NCBI RefSeq assembly: GCF_019823065.1
Contig: NZ_CP081966.1
Span: forward strand, 3,069,501 to 3,133,500
Source of the DNA: Pseudomonas mosselii
GTDB lineage: Bacteria > Pseudomonadota > Gammaproteobacteria > Pseudomonadales > Pseudomonadaceae
Length of the DNA stretch: 64,000 nt
Direction: 5' to 3'
Shown here: one piece after another, positions 57,241-64,000 of the stretch
Position numbering within the stretch: position 1 is the stretch's first letter
Layout: each line of letters starts with the position of its first letter
Notes under the pieces: generated by a model
What the model saw: only the letters and a program-made list of their open reading frames with translations
Told to the model about the DNA's origin: nothing
Database searches by the model: none
Made by a program: the position numbers and the translations under genes

Positions 57241-58016
57241 AGCACGCCCGTATCCAGTTCGACGGCCAGGTCCATCAGGTCACCGTCGAGGACGACCAGC
57301 AACTGCGCCTGGCCGATGGTCGCCTGGTCCAGGCCGACCAGGTTACCTGGCTGCCACCGGCCACCGGCAACATGTTCGCCCTGGGCCTGAACTATGCCGA
57401 CCACGCCGCCGAGCTGGCCTTCACCCCGCCCACCGAACCGCTGGCGTTCATCAAGTCGCCGGGCACCTACACCGGGCACGAGCAGGTGACCTGGCGCCCG
57501 GACAACGTCAAGTACATGCACTACGAGTGCGAGCTGGTGGCGGTGATCGGCAAGCCGGCGCGCAACGTCAGGCGCGAGGACGCCCTCGACTACCTGGCCG
57601 GCTACACCGTGTGCAACGACTACGCCATCCGTGACTACCTGGAAAACTACTACCGCCCCAACTTGCGGGTGAAGAATCGCGACGCCACCACCCCGGTAGG
57701 CCCGTGGATCGTCGACGTCGCCGACGTGCCGGATCCGTCGAACCTGACGCTGCGCACCTGGATCAACGGCGAGCTGAAACAGCAAGGCAGCACCGCCGAC
57801 ATGATCTTCGACATCCCCTACCTGATCGAATACTTCTCCAGCTTCATGACCCTGCAGCCCGGCGACATGATCGCCACCGGCACCCCGGAAGGCCTTGCCG
57901 ACGTGGTCCCCGGCGACGAAGTGGTGGTGGAGGTGCAAGGGGTCGGCCGCCTGGTCAACCGAATCGTCAGCGAAGCCGAGTTCTTCGCCCACAAAGCACA
58001 CGAGGCAACAGCATGA
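57237..58016 (+). CDS. hpaG2: HpaG2, isomerase/decarboxylase, second half
   Basis: 259 residues. Same fold: GLNYADHAAELAF, FIKSPGTYTGHEQ, MHYECELVAVIGKPARNVRRED with the metal-binding E.E, AGYTVCNDYAIRDYLENYYRPNLRVKNRD and GDMIATGTPEGLADVVPGDEV. Metal ligands are visible. Overlaps hpaG1 and hpaE by ATGA. Confidence 0.92.
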   Translation: MKHARIQFDGQVHQVTVEDDQQLRLADGRLVQADQVTWLPPATGNMFALGLNYADHAAELAFTPPTEPLAFIKSPGTYTGHEQVTWRPDNVKYMHYECELVAVIGKPARNVRREDALDYLAGYTVCNDYAIRDYLENYYRPNLRVKNRDATTPVGPWIVDVADVPDPSNLTLRTWINGELKQQGSTADMIFDIPYLIEYFSSFMTLQPGDMIATGTPEGLADVVPGDEVVVEVQGVGRLVNRIVSEAEFFAHKAHEATA

Positions 58017-59473
58017 TCAAGCACTGGATCAACGGCCGTGAAGTCGAGAGCCGCGACACGTTCATCAACTACAACCCGGCCACCGGTGAAGCCATCGGCG
58101 AAGTCGCCAGCGGCGGCGCCGAGGAAGTCGCCCAGGCCGTGGCTGCGGCAAAAGAGGCCTTCCCGAAATGGGCCAACACCCCGGCCAAGGAACGCGCCCG
58201 CCTGATGCGCCGCCTCGGCGAGCTGATCGAGCAGAACGTACCGCAGCTGGCCGAACTGGAGACCCTGGACACCGGCCTGCCGATCCACCAGACGCGCAAC
58301 GTGCTGATTCCCCGCGCATCGCACAACTTCGACTTCTTCGCCGAGGTGTGCACGCGCATGGACGGGCACACCTACCCGGTGGACGACCAGATGCTCAACT
58401 ACACCCTGTACCAACCGGTGGGCGTGTGCGGGCTGGTGTCGCCCTGGAACGTGCCGTTCATGACCGCCACCTGGAAGACCGCGCCGTGCCTGGCGCTGGG
58501 CAACACCGCGGTGCTGAAGATGAGCGAGCTGTCGCCGCTGACCGCCAATGAGCTGGGCCGCCTGGCAGTCGAGGCCGGCATCCCCCATGGCGTGCTCAAC
58601 GTCATCCAGGGCTACGGCGCCACCGCCGGCGATGCCCTGGTGCGCCACCCGGACGTGCGCGCCATCTCGTTCACCGGCGGCACCGCCACCGGCCGCAAGA
58701 TCATGCAGACGGCGGGCCTTAAGAAGTACTCCATGGAACTGGGCGGCAAGTCGCCAGTGCTGGTCTTCGAAGACGCCGACCTGGACCGTGCCCTGGACGC
58801 CGCGCTGTTCACCATCTTCTCGCTCAACGGCGAGCGCTGCACCGCCGGCAGCCGCATCTTCATCCAGGAAAGCGTGTACCCGCAGTTCGTCGCCGAGTTC
58901 GCCGCCCGCGCCAGGCGCCTGATCGTCGGCGACCCGACCGATCCGAAGACCCAGGTGGGCTCGATGATCACCCAGCAGCACTACGACAAGGTCACCGGCT
59001 ATATCCGCATCGGCCTCGAGGAAGGCGCACGCCTGGTGGCCGGTGGCCTGGAGCGTCCGGCCGGGCTGCCAGCGCACCTGGCCAAGGGGCAGTTCATCCA
59101 GCCGACGGTGTTCGCCGACGTGAGCAACACGATGCGCATCGCCCAGGAAGAGATCTTTGGCCCGGTGGTCTGCCTGATCCCGTTCAAGGACGAGGCCGAG
59201 GCGCTGCAACTGGCCAACGACACCGAATACGGCCTGGCGTCGTACATCTGGACCCAGGACATCGGCAAGGCCCACCGCCTGGCCCGCGGTATCGAGGCGG
59301 GCATGGTGTTCATCAACAGCCAGAACGTGCGTGACCTGCGCCAACCGTTCGGCGGGGTGAAAGGCTCGGGCACCGGGCGCGAGGGTGGGCAATACAGCTT
59401 CGAGGTCTTCGCCGAGATCAAGAACGTGTGTATATCCATGGGTAGCCATCACATTCCGCGCTGGGGCGTGTAG
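58013..59473 (+). CDS. hpaE: 5-carboxymethyl-2-hydroxymuconate semialdehyde dehydrogenase HpaE
   Basis: 486 residues. NAD aldehyde dehydrogenase: VSPWNVPFMTATWKTAPCLALGNT, FTGGTATGRKIM, ELGGKSPVLVFEDADL with the general base Glu and SLNGERCTAGSR with the catalytic Cys. The C-terminal FGGVKGSGTGREGGQYSFEVF is typical. Converts the ring-cleavage semialdehyde to the acid. Confidence 0.94.
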   Translation: MIKHWINGREVESRDTFINYNPATGEAIGEVASGGAEEVAQAVAAAKEAFPKWANTPAKERARLMRRLGELIEQNVPQLAELETLDTGLPIHQTRNVLIPRASHNFDFFAEVCTRMDGHTYPVDDQMLNYTLYQPVGVCGLVSPWNVPFMTATWKTAPCLALGNTAVLKMSELSPLTANELGRLAVEAGIPHGVLNVIQGYGATAGDALVRHPDVRAISFTGGTATGRKIMQTAGLKKYSMELGGKSPVLVFEDADLDRALDAALFTIFSLNGERCTAGSRIFIQESVYPQFVAEFAARARRLIVGDPTDPKTQVGSMITQQHYDKVTGYIRIGLEEGARLVAGGLERPAGLPAHLAKGQFIQPTVFADVSNTMRIAQEEIFGPVVCLIPFKDEAEALQLANDTEYGLASYIWTQDIGKAHRLARGIEAGMVFINSQNVRDLRQPFGGVKGSGTGREGGQYSFEVFAEIKNVCISMGSHHIPRWGV

Positions 59474-59506
59474 AACGGGGCTGCTGCGCAGCTCTCGCCA
59501 TGGACA

Positions 59507-59521
59507 CCAAGAACAACAACC
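59507..59521 (+). promoter_or_regulatory. CA motif (Hfq/Crc type) before hpaD
   Basis: CCAAGAACAACAACC contains AANAANAA units and lies directly before the ribosome site (CAGGAGA) of hpaD, the place where Hfq/Crc blocks translation in Pseudomonas. Confidence 0.55.
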
Positions 59522-59539
59522 TTCAACAGGAGACATACC

Positions 59540-60463
59540 ATGGGCAAACTCGCTCTCGCCGCCAAGATCACCCATGTGCCCTCGATGTACCTGTCCGAAC
59601 TGCCCGGCCCGCGCCAGGGCTTTCGCCAGGCGGCCATCGACGGGCACCACGAGATCGGCCGGCGCTGCCGCGAACTGGGCGTGGACACCATCGTCGTGTT
59701 CGACACCCACTGGCTGGTCAACGCCAACTACCACATCAACTGCGCCGCGCACTTCGAAGGCCTGTACACCAGCAACGAACTGCCGCACTTCATCGCCAAC
59801 ATGAACTACGGCTTCCCCGGCAACCCCGAGCTGGGGCGAATCCTCGCGCAAGAATGCAATCGACTGGGCGTGGAGACCATGGCCCACGACGCCACCACCC
59901 TGGCCCCGGAATACGGCACCCTGGTGCCGATGCGCTACATGAACGCCGACCGCCACTTCAAGGTGATCTCGGTCTCGGCCCTGTGCACCTCGCACTACCT
60001 CAACGACAGCGCGCGCCTGGGCTGGGCCATGCGCAAGGCGGTCGAGGACCACTACGACGGCACCGTGGCTTTCCTCGCCAGCGGCTCGCTGTCACACCGT
60101 TTTGCCCAGAACGGCCAGGCCCCGGACTTTGCCACCAAGGTCTGGAGCCCGTTCCTGGAAACCCTCGACCACCGCGTGGTGCGCATGTGGCAGGACGGCG
60201 ACTGGGCGGACTTCTGCGCGATGCTGCCCGAGTATGCGGTCAAGGGCCATGGCGAAGGCTTCATGCACGACACTGCCATGTTGCTCGGTGCGCTCGGCTG
60301 GTCGCGATACGACGGCAAGGCCGAGGTGGTGACACCGTACTTCGGTTCTTCCGGTACCGGCCAGATCAACGCGATCTTCCCGGTCACCCCGCAGGACGGC
60401 AGCGCGATCCCCGCAGCCCAGGCCTCGAACCCGGCTGGGATCACCTCCACCAGCCGCCTGTAA
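59540..60463 (+). CDS. hpaD: 3,4-dihydroxyphenylacetate 2,3-dioxygenase HpaD
   Basis: 307 residues. Class III extradiol dioxygenase (LigB type): AAKITHVPSMYLSELPGPRQGFR, HHEIGRRCRELGVDTIVVFDTHWLVNANYHIN, with the metal-binding His residues, and AFLASGSLSHRF. Cleaves homoprotocatechuate between C2 and C3 using Fe(II). Confidence 0.94.
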   Translation: MGKLALAAKITHVPSMYLSELPGPRQGFRQAAIDGHHEIGRRCRELGVDTIVVFDTHWLVNANYHINCAAHFEGLYTSNELPHFIANMNYGFPGNPELGRILAQECNRLGVETMAHDATTLAPEYGTLVPMRYMNADRHFKVISVSALCTSHYLNDSARLGWAMRKAVEDHYDGTVAFLASGSLSHRFAQNGQAPDFATKVWSPFLETLDHRVVRMWQDGDWADFCAMLPEYAVKGHGEGFMHDTAMLLGALGWSRYDGKAEVVTPYFGSSGTGQINAIFPVTPQDGSAIPAAQASNPAGITSTSRL

Positions 60464-60472
60464 GGAGCCCCC

Positions 60473-60883
60473 ATGCCCCATCTGGTCCTGCTCTATAGCC
60501 CGGATATAGAAGCCGACGCCGATATGCCCGGCCTGTGCCGCGCCCTGGCCGACTGCATGCTCGCCCAGCGCGACGAACATGATCGCCAGGTGTTCCCCAC
60601 CGGCGGCACCCGCGTGCTGGCCTACCCGGCAGCCCATGCCGCGATCGCCGATGGTCGTGGCGACTACGGTTTCGTCTACGCCAACCTGCGCATGGGCAGC
60701 GGCCGCAGCGCCACGGTGCACCGGCAGGTCGGCGATGCGCTGCTGGCTGTCTTGCGCCAGCACCTGGACGCGCTGCTGGGACGTCGCCCGGTCGGCGTGA
60801 CCCTGCAGATCGATGAGAGCCAGGCACAGGTGTACGACGCCAAGCACAGCAGCCTGCATCCCCTGTTCACCCGTCAGCCCTGA
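60473..60883 (+). CDS. hpaF: 5-carboxymethyl-2-hydroxymuconate isomerase HpaF
   Basis: 136 residues. CHMI-fold: [29 protein letters not shown] with the N-terminal Pro that acts as base after Met removal, [36 protein letters not shown], and VTLQIDES. Isomerises CHM to OPET. AAGGAG before the ATG. Confidence 0.93.
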   Translation: MPHLVLLYSPDIEADADMPGLCRALADCMLAQRDEHDRQVFPTGGTRVLAYPAAHAAIADGRGDYGFVYANLRMGSGRSATVHRQVGDALLAVLRQHLDALLGRRPVGVTLQIDESQAQVYDAKHSSLHPLFTRQP

Positions 60884-60890
60884 GGTCTCC

Positions 60891-61694
60891 ATGCTCGACG
60901 CCCGCATCATCCAGCAAGCCGCCGCCCGTCTAGACCAGGCCGAACGCACCCGCGAACAGGTCGGCCAGTTCTCCTTGGAACACCCCTCGATCAGCATCGA
61001 GGACGCCTACGCCATACAGCGCGCCTGGGTGGCACGCAAGATCGAGGGTGGCCGCAAGCTGGTCGGCCACAAGATCGGCCTGACCTCCAGGGCCATGCAA
61101 GTTTCCTCGAACATCACCGAACCGGACTACGGTGCGCTGCTCGACGACATGCTGTTCGACGAAGGCAGCGACATTCCCTTCGAGCGCTTCATCGTGCCCC
61201 GGGTCGAGGTGGAGCTGGCGTTCATCCTCGGCAAGCCACTCAAGGGGCCGAACGTGACCCTGTTCGACGTGCTCGACGCCACCGAATGGGTGATTCCGGC
61301 CCTGGAGATCATTGATGCGCGCATCCAGCAGGTCGACCCGCACAGCGGCGTGACCCGCAAGGTGTTCGACACCATCTCCGACAACGCAGCCAACGCCGGC
61401 GTGGTCATGGGCGGTCGCGCGGTGCGCCCGGGCGACGTCGACCTGCGCAAGGTGCCGGCGGTGCTGTACCGCAACGGCGTGATCGAGGAGTCCGGCGTGT
61501 CGGCGGCGGTGCTCAACCACCCGGCCAAGGGCGTCGCCTGGCTGGCCAACAAACTGGCGCCGTACGACGTGGGGCTGGAGACCGGCCAGATCATTCTCGG
61601 CGGTTCGTTCACCCGCCCGGTAGCCGCCCGCCCCGGCGACACCTTCCACGTCGACTACGACCAGCTTGGCTCGATCGCCTGCCGATTCGTCTGA
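60891..61694 (+). CDS. hpaH: 2-oxo-hept-3-ene-1,7-dioate hydratase HpaH
   Basis: 267 residues. MhpD/HpaH family: [68 protein letters not shown] (metal ligands E.E), [10 protein letters not shown] and [25 protein letters not shown]. Adds water to give 4-hydroxy-2-oxoheptanedioate. Start 60891 is 7 bases after hpaF. Confidence 0.94.
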   Translation: MLDARIIQQAAARLDQAERTREQVGQFSLEHPSISIEDAYAIQRAWVARKIEGGRKLVGHKIGLTSRAMQVSSNITEPDYGALLDDMLFDEGSDIPFERFIVPRVEVELAFILGKPLKGPNVTLFDVLDATEWVIPALEIIDARIQQVDPHSGVTRKVFDTISDNAANAGVVMGGRAVRPGDVDLRKVPAVLYRNGVIEESGVSAAVLNHPAKGVAWLANKLAPYDVGLETGQIILGGSFTRPVAARPGDTFHVDYDQLGSIACRFV

Positions 61695-61703
61695 GGATCC
61701 ACC

Positions 61704-62504
61704 ATGGACATGCCCATCAATACCTTCAAGCAACGCCTGCGCACGGGCCAGGCGCAGATCGGCCTGTGGCTCGGCCTGGCCGATCCGTACTGCGCGGAAC
61801 TGGCGGCCAACGCCGGCTTCGACTGGCTGCTGCTCGACGGTGAGCACGCGCCCAACGACCTGCGTGGCCTGCTCGGCCAGTTACAGGCGGTGGCGCCCTA
61901 CCCGGCTCAGCCGATCGTGCGCCCGGTGATCGGCGACACCGCGCTGATCAAGCAATTGCTGGATATCGGCGCGCAGACCCTGCTGGTGCCCATGGTCGAA
62001 AGCGCCGAGCAGGCACGCCAGTTGGTGCGTGCGATGCGCTACCCGCCCCACGGAGTGCGCGGCGTAGGTAGCGCGCTGGCACGAGCATCGCGCTGGAACA
62101 GCGTGCCCGGCTACCTGGACCAGGCTGACGAACAGATGTGCCTGCTGGTACAGGTGGAGAACCGCGAAGGCCTGGCCAACCTCGACGCGATCTGCGCCGT
62201 CGAAGGTGTCGATGGCGTGTTCATCGGCCCCGCCGACCTCAGCGCCGACATGGGCCACCGGGGCAACCCGGGGCATCCCGAAGTACAGGCGGCCATCGAC
62301 GATGCCATCGTGCGCATCGGCCGTGCAGGCAAGGCGGCGGGGATCCTCAGTGCCGACGAAGCGCTGGCGCGCCGGTATATCGAGCTAGGGGCGGCGTTCG
62401 TCGCTGTGGGGGTCGACACCACGGTGCTGATGCGCGGCTTGCAGACGTTGGCGGGCAAGTTCAAGGAAGGGGCCGCTACCAGCGCCCAGGGCGGTGTCTA
62501 CTAG
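61704..62504 (+). CDS. hpaI: 4-hydroxy-2-oxoheptanedioate aldolase HpaI
   Basis: 266 residues. HpcH/HpaI class II aldolase: [86 protein letters not shown] (metal-binding Glu), [21 protein letters not shown]. Splits the product to pyruvate and succinic semialdehyde, ending the pathway. Last gene of the hpa run. Confidence 0.95.
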   Translation: MDMPINTFKQRLRTGQAQIGLWLGLADPYCAELAANAGFDWLLLDGEHAPNDLRGLLGQLQAVAPYPAQPIVRPVIGDTALIKQLLDIGAQTLLVPMVESAEQARQLVRAMRYPPHGVRGVGSALARASRWNSVPGYLDQADEQMCLLVQVENREGLANLDAICAVEGVDGVFIGPADLSADMGHRGNPGHPEVQAAIDDAIVRIGRAGKAAGILSADEALARRYIELGAAFVAVGVDTTVLMRGLQTLAGKFKEGAATSAQGGVY

Positions 62505-62626
62505 TCCGGCCTGGTAGCGCGTAAGCTCGATGTTGGGAGCGTACTGGCCCCTGCGACAGTGCCATGCTAGCCTCCGCGCGCCCCGCCCTGCGGGGTCGCA
62601 ACAACATCGAACCAAGGAGTCAGGCA

Positions 62627-63586
62627 ATGGACCTGCAGTTTCTGGGCACCTCTTCCGGTGTGCCCACCAAGGCCCGCAACGTCAGTGCGACTGCGGTCAT
62701 CGAGGCATCCGGCACTGGGTGGTACCTGGTCGATTGCGGCGAAGGCACCCAGCACCAGCTGCTGCACAGCCCGCTGTCGGTGCGCGACCTGCGCGCCATC
62801 CTCATCACCCATGTGCACGGCGACCACTGCTTCGGGTTGCCGGGGCTGCTGGCCAGCGCTGGCATGTCAGGGCGCAAGGAGCCGTTGCAACTGGTGCTGC
62901 CGGCCGACCTGCAGACCTGGGTGCGCCAGAGCCTGGCGGTCAGCGATACCTACCTGCCTTTCGAGTTGCAGATGCAGCCGGTCGAGACCTTCACCGGGCT
63001 GGAACATGGCAATGTGCAGATCGGCGTGGTCGAGCTGTCGCATCGGGTACCGTCCTACGGTTTCGTGTTCGAGGAACGTGACCCCGAGCCCCGGCTCGAC
63101 ACCCAGCGCCTGCAGGCCGACGGCATCCCCGCCGGGCCGATGTGGGGGCAACTGGCCCGTGGCAGGACTGTCGAGCACGAGGGGCGTCAGCTCGATCCGC
63201 AGACTTACCTGCAACCGACACGCCCGGCGCAGCGGATCATCGTCTGCGGCGACAACGACCGCCCGGAGCTATTGAGCACGCTGGCGGCGAATGTGGATGT
63301 ACTGGTGCATGAGGCCACCTTCACCCAGCCGGTGGTCGAACGTACCCAGGCCACCTTCGGCCACAGCACCGCCGCCGCGGTGGCGCGCTTCGCCGAAACG
63401 GCGGGTGTCAGGAACCTGGTGCTGACGCATTTCAGCGCCCGCTACCAATCCGGCGGCGGGCGCGGCGGCTCCATCGAGGAAGTGCGCGAGGAGGCGCAAG
63501 CGCACTACAACGGGCACCTGACACTGGCCCGGGACCTGCAGCGTTATCGGCTTGGCCGTGATGGGGTGGTGGTCGAGGTGGAGTAA
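62627..63586 (+). CDS. rnz: Ribonuclease Z (tRNA 3'-end endonuclease)
   Basis: 319 residues. Metallo-beta-lactamase fold: [21 protein letters not shown] at the N-terminus, the HxHxDH motif in [48 protein letters not shown] and LTHFSARYQ. These are RNase Z hallmarks. Start 62627 has AAGGAG upstream. Independent of the hpa operon by function. Confidence 0.9.
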   Translation: MDLQFLGTSSGVPTKARNVSATAVIEASGTGWYLVDCGEGTQHQLLHSPLSVRDLRAILITHVHGDHCFGLPGLLASAGMSGRKEPLQLVLPADLQTWVRQSLAVSDTYLPFELQMQPVETFTGLEHGNVQIGVVELSHRVPSYGFVFEERDPEPRLDTQRLQADGIPAGPMWGQLARGRTVEHEGRQLDPQTYLQPTRPAQRIIVCGDNDRPELLSTLAANVDVLVHEATFTQPVVERTQATFGHSTAAAVARFAETAGVRNLVLTHFSARYQSGGGRGGSIEEVREEAQAHYNGHLTLARDLQRYRLGRDGVVVEVE

Positions 63587-63650
63587 CGCCTAAGGGGGGA
63601 TCCTGGCATGGGCGCGCAACGCTGGTGATGGCTGAATGATCCCTGGGGCC

Positions 63651-64000
63651 TCAATGCGCCGGATGCTGCTCCACACTGCCCGCCAGGCAGTAGCGATCCC
63701 GCCCCTGGCGCTTGGCTGCATAAAGCGCCGCATCCGCCGCTGCCATCAGGTTCTCCGGGGTCACCGTCTCCAACGTCGGCGCGCCCACCGCGATACCGGC
63801 ACTGGCCGTGACATGCCCCAACGGGCTGCCGGCATGCTCGATGGCCAGCCGGCGCAACAGCTGCAGGATCTCCTGGACGATCTGGCTGGCACCCTGGACA
63901 TCGGTATCGGGCAACAACAGGGTGAACTCCTCGCCGCCATAGCGCACCGCCAGGTCTGCGGGGCGCTTGAGCGCCTGACGTAGCAGCTCGGCGAAACGCC
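63651..64000 (-). CDS. Diguanylate cyclase, C-terminal part (GGDEF domain)
   Basis: The gene starts beyond the right edge. About 115 codons are visible: the active site RYGGEEF preceded by the RxxD inhibitory site (RPAD) at the usual spacing, GHVTASAGIAVG, and MAAADAALYAAKRQGRDRY. Makes cyclic di-GMP. The sensory half lies outside the window. Confidence 0.9.
   Translation of the reverse strand, partial: RFAELLRQALKRPADLAVRYGGEEFTLLLPDTDVQGASQIVQEILQLLRRLAIEHAGSPLGHVTASAGIAVGAPTLETVTPENLMAAADAALYAAKRQGRDRYCLAGSVEQHPAH

Overview
The window is high-GC chromosomal DNA of a fluorescent Pseudomonas, most like the P. putida/P. entomophila group. The evidence is the codon use, a complete phenylacetate catabolon with paaX/paaY, DUF485 and an OprD-type porin, a separate homoprotocatechuate (hpa) operon, REP-type palindromes, and a LigD/Ku pair. 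No rRNA, tRNA, CRISPR array, integrase or transposase was seen.

Layout. (1) 1-6.2 kb: part of a siderophore locus. The first 94 codons of a non-ribosomal peptide synthetase run leftward out of the window. They diverge across a Fur-box-like site from entC-entE-entB-entA and a PLP histidine decarboxylase. This set makes activated 2,3-dihydroxybenzoate (DHB) plus histamine, so the product should resemble acinetobactin (DHB and histamine) rather than salicylate-based pseudomonine. (2) 6.2-9.0 kb: a GNAT-type protein and a membrane diiron desaturase with their own predicted promoter, then the decayed end of an orphan RHS-core gene. (3) 9.0-26.4 kb: the phenylacetate catabolon, paaYX (minus), paaFGHIJK, paaABCDE, DUF485-paaL-paaM-paaZ. 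(4) 26.7-34.7 kb: a lipoprotein, a divergent hybrid kinase/LuxR-type regulator pair, small proteins, and a 1374-residue CheB-CheR-PAS-kinase-receiver protein. (5) 34.7-53 kb: a stretch that reads like a stress/stationary-phase island. It has a ClpP-like protein, a small inner-membrane protein, several tiny hydrophilic proteins, a PfpI protein, the EEP-clsB-ybhN operon, a metallothionein, ligD with a four-gene cassette behind it, convergent ku, an SDR stress oxidoreductase and a KGG protein. A 0.6 kb inverted repeat flanked and centred by hexamer microsatellites lies at 42.5-43.3 kb, and a broken iron-redox gene at 51.8-52.6 kb. (6) 53-54.9 kb: an MFS drug exporter with its TetR regulator. (7) 54.9-62.5 kb: hpaR, hpaA and hpaG1G2EDFHI. 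(8) 62.6-64 kb: RNase Z and the end of a GGDEF protein.

How the genes work together. PaaK activates phenylacetate, PaaABCDE epoxidises it, PaaG and PaaZ open the ring, and PaaJ, PaaF and PaaH finish beta-oxidation to acetyl-CoA and succinyl-CoA. The hpa enzymes convert 3,4-dihydroxyphenylacetate to pyruvate and succinic semialdehyde, but the 4-hydroxyphenylacetate hydroxylase (hpaBC) and a transporter are not in the window. Several genes in both pathways carry A-rich CA motifs at their translation starts, which points to common Hfq/Crc catabolite repression. The most unusual content is the acyl-CoA-dehydrogenase/PIG-L/methyltransferase/glycosyltransferase cassette coupled to ligD, the DHB-histamine siderophore set with its accessory genes, and the large inverted repeat.
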